A DNA stretch of 64,000 nucleotides from contig NZ_CP081862.1 in assembly GCF_019797765.1 (NCBI RefSeq), forward strand, positions 2,666,001-2,730,000. Direction: 5' to 3'. The stretch is from Cellulomonas sp. C5510. Lineage in GTDB: Bacteria; Actinomycetota; Actinomycetes; Actinomycetales; Cellulomonadaceae. Below are positions 1 to 8,133 of this stretch, piece after piece. The notes below the pieces were generated by a model that was not told the origin of the DNA, ran no database searches, and worked only from the letters and a program-made list of their open reading frames with translations. Within the stretch, counting starts at the first letter, position 1. Each line of letters starts with the position of its first letter. Made by a program: the position numbers and the translations under genes.

Positions 1-1392
1 GAGCGGCTGCCCCGACAGCCGGAGCTGACGCAGCCGCACGACCACGGCCGACGCCGCGAGCACCGCCGCGAGCCCGAGCACCCGGACGACGACCCAGCCG
101 CCCTGCACCACCCAGCCGTTGCGTTCGTACCCCAGGGCGAGCCGCGCGACCGCCACCAGGTACCAGACCAGCGCCACGACCGTACCGACCGAGGCCGCGG
201 ACAGCAGCGCGAGCCGCCGCCCGAGCACCCGGTCGCGCCCCGGCTCGGCCGGCAGGCCCCGGACACGGCGCACGCCCACGACGACCCACCGCCCCGCCGG
301 CAGCAGCACGACGAGTCCCACCGCCCCGAGCACGAGGAACAGCAGCACGTCGCCGTCGCCCAGCCAGCGCGGCTGCGGGACGGGCGCGGCCCAGTACAGC
401 TGCTCCGGCTGCGCACCCGCCACGCGCGGCCAGGTGCTGCTCGTCGCGGGCAGGCCCCGCACCCAGCCGGTGAGGTCGCGCAGGAACGTCGGTGACACGT
501 CGCCGTCCACCCGGATGCCGTGGTCCGCGCCGCGGTAGTACCGCACGGTGTACGCGGTGTTCCCGGCGATCGCGACGTCCCGGATGATCTGCTCGGCGCC
601 CTGCACCACGGGCATGGACGCGTCCGCGGTGCCGTAGACGACCAGCACGGGCTGCGTCATGCGGCGCTGGTAGGGGGCGACGTCGAAGTCCGCGTAGTCC
701 AGGCCGCCACCGGGCAGCGACATGCCGACGGCCCGCGGGATCGCCCGGAACACCTGCTGCGGCACCCCGGTGTTGCGCAGGTAGGAGTCGACCGCGAACG
801 CCGCCTGCTGCCGGGGCGGCACCACCGGGGCGGAGACGAGCACGACGAAGGAGATGGCGGGCTGCTCCGCCGCCATGACCGGCGCGATCCAGGCACCCTC
901 GCTCTCCGCGTAGACACCCACGCGGCCGGGGTCGACCCCCGGGACCGTGCGCAGCAGGTCGACCGAGCGCAGGTAGTCGTCGGCCATCGCCACGTAGTCG
1001 CGGTGCCGCAGCGTGTACGTGTCCAGGCGCTTGTCCGGGACCAGCGTCGCGACCCCGGCCTCCGCGAGCACCCGCGCCTGGTCGACGAACGCATCCGCGA
1101 ACCGGCCCGTGCCCGCTCCGTGCACGAACACCACGCCGGGCACCTCGTCCCCCGCGCCCACGGGCAGCAGCAGGCGGGCCTCGACGGTCGCCCCGTCGAG
1201 CTCGACGTCCACCACGGACGACCGCACCTCGTACGGGCCGGTCCGGGGAGCGCCGGGGATCGCCGTGTCGGCGGCCTGCACCGTCAGCGGGTCGGTCATC
1301 GGGACCGGGGCCCACTGCGGCCCCATGAGAGCACCGAGCACCGCGAGGACGATCGCCCCCACGACGGCTCCGCCCGCGGTCCGGTAACGCAC
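1..1392 (-). CDS. Membrane-anchored alpha/beta hydrolase (partial, 3' end outside window)
   Basis: Transcribed leftwards and cut by the window edge; 464 codons are visible from a GTG start at 1392. Residues about 8-24 form an N-terminal membrane segment or signal anchor. The hydrolase domain follows, with an oxyanion HGAG at about 91-94, a nucleophile elbow AESEG (Ser about 164; the first elbow Gly is Ala), an acid Asp in YGTADASMP and a His in ADHGIRV. After about residue 340 there are several hydrophobic helices, so the protein looks like a catalytic domain fused to a C-terminal membrane domain. The fold resembles prolyl-oligopeptidase or dienelactone-hydrolase relatives; the substrate is unknown. 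It lies 101 bp after era on the same strand and may be read from the same transcript. Confidence 0.8.
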   Translation of the reverse strand, partial: MRYRTAGGAVVGAIVLAVLGALMGPQWAPVPMTDPLTVQAADTAIPGAPRTGPYEVRSSVVDVELDGATVEARLLLPVGAGDEVPGVVFVHGAGTGRFADAFVDQARVLAEAGVATLVPDKRLDTYTLRHRDYVAMADDYLRSVDLLRTVPGVDPGRVGVYAESEGAWIAPVMAAEQPAISFVVLVSAPVVPPRQQAAFAVDSYLRNTGVPQQVFRAIPRAVGMSLPGGGLDYADFDVAPYQRRMTQPVLVVYGTADASMPVVQGAEQIIRDVAIAGNTAYTVRYYRGADHGIRVDGDVSPTFLRDLTGWVRGLPATSSTWPRVAGAQPEQLYWAAPVPQPRWLGDGDVLLFLVLGAVGLVVLLPAGRWVVVGVRRVRGLPAEPGRDRVLGRRLALLSAASVGTVVALVWYLVAVARLALGYERNGWVVQGGWVVVRVLGLAAVLAASAVVVRLRQLRLSGQPL

Positions 1393-1493
1393 GTCCCGAG
1401 TATCCCCGACGCGCCCGGCGTCCCGGGACCCGTCGGCGTCGGGCGCGGGAACCGCCGCGACGCGCTCCCCGTCGCCGGCCGGGCCGCTGCCGG

Positions 1494-2411
1494 TCAGAAG
1501 CCCAGCCGCCCGAGCTGCTTCGGGTCGCGCTGCCAGTCCTTCGCGACCTTCACGTGCAGGTCGAGGTACACCCGCGACCCGAGCAGCGCCTCGATGCCGC
1601 GCCGCGCCCGGGTGCCGACCTCCCGCAGCCGCGACCCCCCGCGGCCGATGACGATCGCCTTCTGGCTGTCGCGCTCCACGAACAGGTGGACGCGGACGTC
1701 CAGCAGCGGCCGCTCCCCGGCGGCGACCTCGCGCGGCACGATCTCCTCGACGACGACCGCCAGCGAGTGGGGCAGCTCGTCGCGCACGCCCTCGAGCGCG
1801 GCCTCGCGCACCAGCTCGGCCACCATGACGGCCTCCGGCTCGTCGGTCAGCTCGCCCTCGGGGTACAGCGCCGGCCCCTCGGGCAGGTGGCCGATCAGCA
1901 CCCGCTCGACCACGTCGACCTGGTAGCCGGACTCCGCCGACACCGGCACGACGTCCGCCCAGTCGCCGAGCGCCGACACGGCCAGCAGGTGCTCGGCGAG
2001 CCGCTGCTTGCCGACCAGGTCCGCCTTCGTGGCGATCGCGACCACCGGCGTGCGACGGCCCAGCGCTGCGAGCTGCTCGGCGATGAAGCGGTCGCCCGGG
2101 CCGACCTTCTGGTCCGACGGCAGGCAGAAGCCCACCACGTCGACCTCGGTCAGCGTGTCGCGCACGAGGTCGTTCAGCCGCTCGCCGAGCAGCGTGCGAG
2201 GCCGGTGCAGGCCCGGGGTGTCGACGAGCACGAGCTGCGCGTCGGGCCGGTGCACGATGCCGCGGATCGTGTGCCGGGTGGTCTGCGGCCGCCCGGAGGT
2301 GATCGCGACCTTCTGGCCCACGAGGGCGTTGGTCAGGGTCGACTTGCCGGCGTTGGGTCGCCCGACGAGGCAGGCGAAGCCGGAGCGGTGGGTCACGGGT
2401 GTCTCCGTCAC
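1494..2411 (-). CDS. era: GTPase Era
   Basis: A 305-residue protein of normal length for Era, the GTPase that binds the 3' end of 16S rRNA during 30S assembly. The G1 motif GRPNAGKST is at residues 18-26, the switch region around 36-46, G3 DTPG at 64-67, and G4 reads TKAD at 128-131. The C-terminus carries a type-2 KH domain with the loop GRGGSRLR. The ATG start overlaps the stop of the CBS-domain gene by four bases (ATGA). It is the last gene of a phoH-ybeY-CBS-era operon, the usual actinobacterial order, so it is probably translationally coupled to its neighbour. Confidence 0.97.
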   Translation of the reverse strand: MTETPVTHRSGFACLVGRPNAGKSTLTNALVGQKVAITSGRPQTTRHTIRGIVHRPDAQLVLVDTPGLHRPRTLLGERLNDLVRDTLTEVDVVGFCLPSDQKVGPGDRFIAEQLAALGRRTPVVAIATKADLVGKQRLAEHLLAVSALGDWADVVPVSAESGYQVDVVERVLIGHLPEGPALYPEGELTDEPEAVMVAELVREAALEGVRDELPHSLAVVVEEIVPREVAAGERPLLDVRVHLFVERDSQKAIVIGRGGSRLREVGTRARRGIEALLGSRVYLDLHVKVAKDWQRDPKQLGRLGF

Positions 2412-3706
2412 TGGTCCATGGGGTGGGTCTCGCGCACGGCGCGCTCGCCGGCGGGCTCGACGTCGTCGTCCTGCGGCTCCGGAGCCCGGGACACCAGGAC
2501 GCGGGCGACGCGCTTGCGGCGGCCCTCCGTGCCCTGGGCGACCAGGCGCAGCCCGTGGATCTCACCGGCGGACCCCGGGATGGGGACCTTGCCGAGCGCC
2601 TTCGCGAGCAGGCCGCCCGCGGTGTCGACGTCGTCGTCCTCGACCTCGAGGCCGAACAGCTCGCCCAGGTCGTCCTTGGCCATGCGCGCGGGGACGAGGT
2701 AGGCGCCGCCCCCGAGGTCCTCGACCTGCGGGGCGGACGGGTCGTGCTCGTCGGTGAGCTCGCCGACGATCTCCTCGAGCGCGTCCTCGATGGTCACCAG
2801 GCCCGCGATGCCGCCGTACTCGTCGACGACCATCGCGAGGTGCGAGGCGCCGGCCTGGAGCTCGCGCAGCAGCTCGTCGACCGGCTTGGACTCGGGCACG
2901 AACACCGCGGGCCGGACGAGGGACACCGCCGGCGCCTCCGCGGCAGCGGGATCGTCCTGCAGCCGCCGCACCAGGTCCTTGAGGTAGAGCACGCCGCGCA
3001 GGTCGTCCACCTGCTCGCCCACCACCGGCACCCGGGAGTACCCCGAGCGCAGCAGCAGCGACAGCACCTTGCGCAGCGGCGTCGCCTCACCGGTGGTCAC
3101 CATGTCCGTGCGCGGCACCATGACCTCGCGGGTCAGCGTGTCGCCGAGGCCCAGAACGGAGCGCACCATGGCCCGCTCGTCGGTGTCGATGGCCGGGGAG
3201 TCGCCGACGCGCTCCACCATCTCCCGCAGCCCGTCCTCGTCCAGGTCCGCGCCCGCGGACGGCGCCACGCGCACCAGCGGGCCGGCGACGGCGCGCACCG
3301 CCACGAGCAGGCGCGACGTGAACGCCAGCACCTGCGACGGGTGGCGGTGGCCGAGCGACCGCGGGCTGATCCGCGCGAGCACGACGGTGAGGAACGCGCA
3401 CGCGAGCACCGCGATGACGAGCTCGAGCGACCACTGCAGGTCGGACGCCGCGATCGCGAGCGTCAGGCAGACGGCCGCGAGCATCTCGCACAGCAGCCGC
3501 ACCACACCCGCGGAACCGGCGACCGCCACGCGGTCCTCGGCGAGCCTCCGGACGCGCTCCGCCGCGGGGTGGCGGGCGGCGAGCAGGTCCGCCACGGCCG
3601 AGCGACCGATGCGCAGGACCGCGGCCTCGCCCGCGGACAGCACCGCGGCGGCCAGGACGGCCGCGACGGTCAGCGTCGCCAGGAGGCCGACGGGGACGGC
3701 GTTCAT
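2408..3706 (-). CDS. CNNM/CorC-type hemolysin-family membrane protein with CBS domains
   Basis: A 432-residue protein beginning [12 protein letters not shown], with the start chosen because its ATG overlaps the ybeY stop by ATGA. The N-terminal DUF21 (CNNM) membrane region has about three to four helices within residues 1-150. Two CBS domains follow at about 195-315 ([10 protein letters not shown], then [16 protein letters not shown]), and a C-terminal CorC/HlyC transporter-associated domain lies at about 340-415. The family is linked to Mg2+ or Co2+ transport or homeostasis. 'Hemolysin' is a historical name and no toxin role is implied. It sits between ybeY and era in a tightly coupled operon. 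Confidence 0.93.
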   Translation of the reverse strand: MNAVPVGLLATLTVAAVLAAAVLSAGEAAVLRIGRSAVADLLAARHPAAERVRRLAEDRVAVAGSAGVVRLLCEMLAAVCLTLAIAASDLQWSLELVIAVLACAFLTVVLARISPRSLGHRHPSQVLAFTSRLLVAVRAVAGPLVRVAPSAGADLDEDGLREMVERVGDSPAIDTDERAMVRSVLGLGDTLTREVMVPRTDMVTTGEATPLRKVLSLLLRSGYSRVPVVGEQVDDLRGVLYLKDLVRRLQDDPAAAEAPAVSLVRPAVFVPESKPVDELLRELQAGASHLAMVVDEYGGIAGLVTIEDALEEIVGELTDEHDPSAPQVEDLGGGAYLVPARMAKDDLGELFGLEVEDDDVDTAGGLLAKALGKVPIPGSAGEIHGLRLVAQGTEGRRKRVARVLVSRAPEPQDDDVEPAGERAVRETHPMDQ

Positions 3707-4155
3707 CGCCCGGCGAGGAAGGTCAGCAGCAGCTGGCGCTGCAGCCCGAACATCTCCTTCTCCTCCTCCGGCTCCGCGTGGTCGTACCCGAGCAGGTGCA
3801 GGATCCCGTGCGTCGTCAGCAGCAGCAGCTCCTCGACCGTCGAGTGCCCGGCGGCGCGCGCCTGCTCGACGGCGACCTCGGGGCACAGCACGACGTCGCC
3901 GAGCAGCCCGGGCGGCGTCGGGTCGTCCGCGCGTCCCGGGCGCAGCTCGTCCATCGGGAACGACAGCACGTCCGTGGGGCCGGGTTCGTCCATCCACTTC
4001 ACGTGCAGGTCCGTCATCACGTCCGTGCCGACGAACAGGATCGACAGGTCCGTCTGCGGGTGGACGTGCATCTGGTCGAGCACGAACCGCGCGAGCGCGG
4101 CGAACTCCGCCTCGTCGACCTCGTGGCCGGACTCGTTGTTGACCTCGATGCTCAT
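3703..4155 (-). CDS. ybeY: Endoribonuclease YbeY
   Basis: A 150-residue single-domain protein with the diagnostic zinc motif [11 protein letters not shown] at residues 116-126, giving His116, His120 and His126 as metal ligands. YbeY is a metal-dependent RNase involved in 16S rRNA 3'-end maturation and ribosome quality control. Length and motif match the family. Its start overlaps the phoH stop by four bases (ATGA), and its stop overlaps the next gene in the same way, so the four-gene operon is translationally coupled. Confidence 0.96.
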   Translation of the reverse strand: MSIEVNNESGHEVDEAEFAALARFVLDQMHVHPQTDLSILFVGTDVMTDLHVKWMDEPGPTDVLSFPMDELRPGRADDPTPPGLLGDVVLCPEVAVEQARAAGHSTVEELLLLTTHGILHLLGYDHAEPEEEKEMFGLQRQLLLTFLAGR

Positions 4156-5162
4156 GTGCGGTTCGTGTCCCAGCGTGCGTAGGCGTCGATGATGTCGCTC
4201 ACCAGGCGGTGGCGGACGACGTCGGAGGAGCTCAGCCGGCAGAACGCCACGTCGTCGACGTCCGCCAGGATCGACTCGACCACGCGCAGGCCGGAGGTCG
4301 TGCCCGACGGCAGGTCCACCTGCGTGACGTCGCCGGTCACCACGACCTTCGACCCGAAGCCGAGCCGGGTCAGGAACATCTTCATCTGCTCGGCCGAGGT
4401 GTTCTGCGCCTCGTCCAGGATGATGAAGGAGTCGTTCAGCGTCCGGCCGCGCATGTACGCCAGCGGCGCCACCTCGATCGTCCCGGCCTCCATCAGCCGC
4501 GGGATCGAGTCCGGGTCCACCATGTCGTGCAGCGCGTCGTACAGCGGCCGCAGGTACGGGTCGATCTTCTCGCTGAGCGTGCCCGGCAGGAACCCGAGCC
4601 GCTCCCCCGCCTCGACCGCCGGGCGCGTCAGGACGATGCGGTTGACCTGCCGGGCCTGCAGCGCCTGCACGGCCTTCGCCATCGCGAGGTACGTCTTGCC
4701 GGTGCCCGCCGGGCCGATGCCGAACGTGATCGTGTTGCGGTCGATCGCGTCGACGTACTCCTTCTGCCCCGACGTCTTCGGCCGGATCGTCCGGCCGCGG
4801 GTCGACAGGATGTTGAACGTCAGCACGTCCGCCGGCCGCGTCGTCGTGCCCGCCGTGAGCATCGCGACCGAGCGCGTCACCACGTCCGGGGTCAGCGGCG
4901 TGCCGCCGGCGGCCATCTCCACGAGCTCGTCGACGAGGCGCGCCACCAGCGCGACGTCCCCCGCCGGGCCCGCGAGCGTGACCTCGTTGCCGCGCACGTG
5001 GACGTCGACCGTGCGGAAGCCCTGCTCGACCGCGCGCAGGACCTGGTCGTCCATGCCCAGCAGCTCCACCATGGACACGCTGGACGGGATGGTGATCCGG
5101 TGCTCCACCCGGGCGGCGCCGGGGAGCGACCGTTCGGGGCGGTCGGGTGTGGTCTCAGCCAT
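4152..5162 (-). CDS. phoH: PhoH-like ATPase
   Basis: A 336-residue protein starting [15 protein letters not shown]-like N-terminal part (about 15-110) precedes the PhoH P-loop domain: Walker A GPAGTGKT near residue 150, the conserved region [17 protein letters not shown], Walker [10 protein letters not shown], and the sensor [12 protein letters not shown]. PhoH proteins are RNA-associated ATPases of the SF1-like fold, usually encoded just before ybeY as here. An in-frame extension upstream of 5162 exists but lacks family similarity, so it was not used. It is the first gene of the operon; the upstream 55 bp separate it from a lipoprotein gene on the same strand. Confidence 0.94.
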   Translation of the reverse strand: MAETTPDRPERSLPGAARVEHRITIPSSVSMVELLGMDDQVLRAVEQGFRTVDVHVRGNEVTLAGPAGDVALVARLVDELVEMAAGGTPLTPDVVTRSVAMLTAGTTTRPADVLTFNILSTRGRTIRPKTSGQKEYVDAIDRNTITFGIGPAGTGKTYLAMAKAVQALQARQVNRIVLTRPAVEAGERLGFLPGTLSEKIDPYLRPLYDALHDMVDPDSIPRLMEAGTIEVAPLAYMRGRTLNDSFIILDEAQNTSAEQMKMFLTRLGFGSKVVVTGDVTQVDLPSGTTSGLRVVESILADVDDVAFCRLSSSDVVRHRLVSDIIDAYARWDTNRT

Positions 5163-5217
5163 GTGCTCGGCTCGCGCCGGCGCTCCGTTCGGTGAGGGAC
5201 GTGTTGGCAGGGGCAGT

Positions 5218-6129
5218 CTACCGACCGCCGGCCTGCTCGTCCGGCCGCCGCAGCACAGGGTCAGCGCTCGGTCTGGTGTCGTCGGTGAGGGTCGCGACCG
5301 CGAGGTCGATGAGAGTGCGGTGTCTCCGCAGCTCGGCCTCGAGAACCGCGCGGTTGCCCGCCAGCGCCTCGGCACTGAGCCGGTGCTCAGCGCGGTAGAA
5401 GGTGGCCGTGTACGTCGACTCCTCGCGGCAGAGAGCGTCCGCGACAGCGAACTCGATCTCGCGCTCGGTGGCCCGACGTGCGTGGTCGGGCGCCGCGATG
5501 CCGAGCTGAACCTCGATCGGCCCGGTCGGCATGGCCTCGGGGTCGTCGGGGAGCACGATCTCGGTCTGACGCTGGAGGCAATCGCGCCACCGCCGCGCAG
5601 CCTCCAGCACCGCCTCGTCGGCTTTTGCCCCGAAGTACGCCTCGGCTGCGAGCGAGTAGTGCAGAGGCGTCAGGGACAGCTCCTCGAACTGCGACGCGGC
5701 CTCATCAGCACAAGAGCGAGCCACGGATGAGCTGTCGGCCGCGGGCACCTCCGGCGAGGGCTGCGGGTCCGGAAGCTCGTCGAAGGCGGCGTACCGGTAG
5801 CCGTGCTCCCTCGCGATGGCGACCGAGAACAGCCTGCGCTGATGCACGTTCGTCACCGACGTGGGTCTGTCACGAAGCGCCTCGACGTCGACGGCGATCT
5901 CCGGGATGGTGATCCCCTTCGCCCTCAGGCAGTTCGCGTACGACTCCGACACCGCCCGCGCGACGAGGTTCATGTCGCCGAACAGGTAGTCGTCCAGCGG
6001 GAGCGCCCACTCCGCCATCCCCGGCGGGGACGCTGCTGCCGGCTCGTTGATCGACTGACCGACATTCGCAGAACACCCGGTGAGCGCGATGCAGAGGGCC
6101 CCACCTGCGACGATCCGTCGTCCGAGCAC
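5218..6129 (-). CDS. Putative secreted lipoprotein of unknown function
   Basis: A 303-residue protein read from a GTG at 6129, chosen because GAGGAG sits five bases upstream and because this start gives a clean lipoprotein signal: LGRR, a short hydrophobic core, and the lipobox ALTGC with Cys19. An in-frame ATG at 6198 would add 23 charged residues and overlap the previous gene. The mature part is mostly helical and polar with recurring single cysteines (NCLRAKG, SCADEAA, RDCLQR, ALCREE) that could pair outside the cell. No enzyme motif is recognisable. It follows a secreted I36-like gene in the same direction, 53 bp apart. Confidence 0.75.
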   Translation of the reverse strand: MLGRRIVAGGALCIALTGCSANVGQSINEPAAASPPGMAEWALPLDDYLFGDMNLVARAVSESYANCLRAKGITIPEIAVDVEALRDRPTSVTNVHQRRLFSVAIAREHGYRYAAFDELPDPQPSPEVPAADSSSVARSCADEAASQFEELSLTPLHYSLAAEAYFGAKADEAVLEAARRWRDCLQRQTEIVLPDDPEAMPTGPIEVQLGIAAPDHARRATEREIEFAVADALCREESTYTATFYRAEHRLSAEALAGNRAVLEAELRRHRTLIDLAVATLTDDTRPSADPVLRRPDEQAGGR

Positions 6130-6182
6130 CTCAGCTCCTCGAAGCCGTCCGAGCGGGCGCCGACGCGCCCGCTCGGAGTCGG

Positions 6183-6629
6183 TCACTTGTTCCGGCACGC
6201 GGCGGTGTCGAAGTACCCGGAACTGATGCGGTCGTTCACTGTGGCGTTGGACTCGTTCAGTCGCTTGATTCCGCTGTTCGCCGAGACATACAGCTTCGCG
6301 CCCTTGTAGTCGATATCAGTGAACCAGATCGCAGTGTTTCCTCCCGAGCTGTTGTTGAAGACAGACGTGATGTTGTTGTCCCAGGCGCCGGCGACCTTCG
6401 TGATGTCCTTGACGAAGCAACTGAAGACGAGCGCCTTGCTCGTTCCCGCGGTGAGGTAGTCGCGGTCCTTCCACCCGCAGGAGTACCCGGACGGACACCC
6501 TGACGGAGCCGCGCTCGCCGCGCTGGCCGCCGCAGCGCCGACAACGAAGAGCATCAGAACTCCAGCAGCCAGCGTGGAGACCCGTCGAAGGACTCCGTGG
6601 CGCACGCGCACATGGTCGTTCGGATTCAT
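6183..6629 (-). CDS. Secreted peptidase-inhibitor I36-like protein
   Basis: A 148-residue protein starting MNPNDHVRV; GGGAG lies about ten bases upstream. A Sec signal peptide spans residues 1 to about 40 (LAAGVLMLFVVGAAAASAASA). The mature protein begins CPSGYSCGWKDRDY and continues with DNNITSVFNNSS, the pattern of the proteinase inhibitor I36 / SMPI fold (CPxGxxCxWxDxxY, then a NxxSSVxN stretch). Four cysteines could form disulfides. The inhibitor role is from the family and is untested here. The gene uses more A/T than its surroundings, as does the lipoprotein gene after it. Confidence 0.72.
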   Translation of the reverse strand: MNPNDHVRVRHGVLRRVSTLAAGVLMLFVVGAAAASAASAAPSGCPSGYSCGWKDRDYLTAGTSKALVFSCFVKDITKVAGAWDNNITSVFNNSSGGNTAIWFTDIDYKGAKLYVSANSGIKRLNESNATVNDRISSGYFDTAACRNK

Positions 6630-6899
6630 GATGACAACTCCCTGCCTCGGGCCCCCCTCAACAGTGAAGAAAGCTGCCCTGACAGGCCGTGGCGAATTCA
6701 TGACCGGACGGGCGAGCGGTTCGACCGTCGCACAGCTGGCACCACGGCGCAGCGACTGTGAGGCGGATCACACGTCAATCTCCTCCCCACGCCAGCCCGG
6801 ATCATATCCACTCGTCGAGCGCAACGGACCCTGCGAGGAAATCGCACGACTGTAGGAGGTGGAACGGTCCACCCGCCGTCCGGCCCATAGCCTTCCGAC

Positions 6900-8027
6900 A
6901 TGTCGACGATCGGGGCGCGCGCGCCAAATGCGAATACGACGGTTTCCCATCATCTGCCCCGCCTCGGCGTCCTCGACCTGCTCCGTCTCGTGGCGGCCGT
7001 CTCGGTCGTCCTGTTCCACCTCACGGCCCGCGACCACTCCCGCTGGGCCGCCGGGCTCCCGCACACCGTGTTCCCCGGGCTCGCGGCGGTCTCGCGCTAC
7101 GGCTACCTGGGCGTTCACCTCTTCTTCGCGATCAGCGGGTTCGTGATCCTGCTGTCGGCGTGGGGACGGCCGGCGCGGGCGCTCGTCGCGTCACGCGTCT
7201 CCCGGCTGTTCCCCGCCTACTGGGCGGCCGTCCTGCTCACCGCCACGCTCCGCTGGGCGTGGCCGGGCTTCGACGCCCGGACGCCCGGCGAGGTGCTGGT
7301 CAACCTGACGATGCTGCAGGACCCCCTGGGGGTGCCCCGGGTCGACGGGGTGTACTGGACGCTCTGGGTCGAGCTGCAGTTCTACGTCGTGGTCGCCGTG
7401 ATGGCCCGGATCGGCCTGACGGCGCCCAGGGTGGTGGCGCTCTGCGCCGTGGCGCCGGCGGTCACCTTGGTCGCGCTCCAGGTGCCGTCGGTGGCCCGGT
7501 TCGCGTCCCTCACGGAGTGGCTGCCGCTCTTCTGCGCCGGGATGGCGGTGTTCGTCATCCGACGGGAGGGCGGGCGCGCCGTGCTGTGGCTCGTCCTCGT
7601 GGCGAACACCCTGACCGCGGCGGCCGTAGCCGCCACGCGGACGACGTCCGCCATCGACGCGATCGCGTCCGGACCGCGCACCTCCCCGGCGGTGGTCGCC
7701 GCGGGGGTGGTGCTCGTCGTGGGCCTGGTGGCGGCGGCGGCCCTCGTGCCGCAGGTCAGCAGGGTCGACGCGCGCTGGCTGACGGCGGCGGGGCTGCTCA
7801 CGTACCCGCTCTACCTCACGCACGAGTACGTGGGCTGGGCGGTCATCGACCTGCTGTCGCCGCTCACGGCGGCCGCCGTCGTGCTGGCGGCCGCGTGCGC
7901 GGTGTGCGGCGGTGTCGCGGTCGCGCTGCACCGGGCGGCCGAACGCCCGGTCCAGCGGCGCGTCCGCCGGTGGCTGGAGCACGGGCTTCGGGTCGGCGAC
8001 GGGCCCCCTGCACGACACGCGGCGTGA
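6900..8027 (+). CDS. Acyltransferase family 3 (OafA-type) membrane protein
   Basis: A 375-residue integral membrane protein with about ten predicted helices. The start region LGVLDLLRLVAAVSVVLFH carries the family's conserved Arg and His, followed by GVHLFFAISGFVI and later SRLFPAYW and YWTLWVELQFY, all hallmark acyltransferase-3 motifs. Such enzymes transfer acetyl or other acyl groups to cell-surface sugars, glycolipids or secondary metabolites at the membrane. The acceptor is not predictable. No strong ribosome binding site precedes the ATG. The upstream 270 bp separate it from the divergent I36-like gene. Confidence 0.85.
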   Translation: MSTIGARAPNANTTVSHHLPRLGVLDLLRLVAAVSVVLFHLTARDHSRWAAGLPHTVFPGLAAVSRYGYLGVHLFFAISGFVILLSAWGRPARALVASRVSRLFPAYWAAVLLTATLRWAWPGFDARTPGEVLVNLTMLQDPLGVPRVDGVYWTLWVELQFYVVVAVMARIGLTAPRVVALCAVAPAVTLVALQVPSVARFASLTEWLPLFCAGMAVFVIRREGGRAVLWLVLVANTLTAAAVAATRTTSAIDAIASGPRTSPAVVAAGVVLVVGLVAAAALVPQVSRVDARWLTAAGLLTYPLYLTHEYVGWAVIDLLSPLTAAAVVLAAACAVCGGVAVALHRAAERPVQRRVRRWLEHGLRVGDGPPARHAA

Positions 8028-8064
8028 CCACGTCGAGGGCCGATGGTCCCTTCTCCTGGAGCGA

Positions 8065-8086
8065 CCGGCGGAGGGAGACTCGCCGG
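8065..8086 (+). promoter_or_regulatory. Leader hairpin upstream of ppdK
   Basis: CCGGCG at 8065-8070 and CGCCGG at 8081-8086 can pair around a ten-base purine-rich loop. It lies between the acyltransferase stop and the ppdK start. It may be a weak terminator of the upstream gene or a structure in the ppdK leader; sequence alone does not decide. Confidence 0.35.
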
Positions 8087-8133
8087 AGGCGGGGGCAACG
8101 GCGCTCCCCCGGACGTCGTACGCGGAGGTACAC

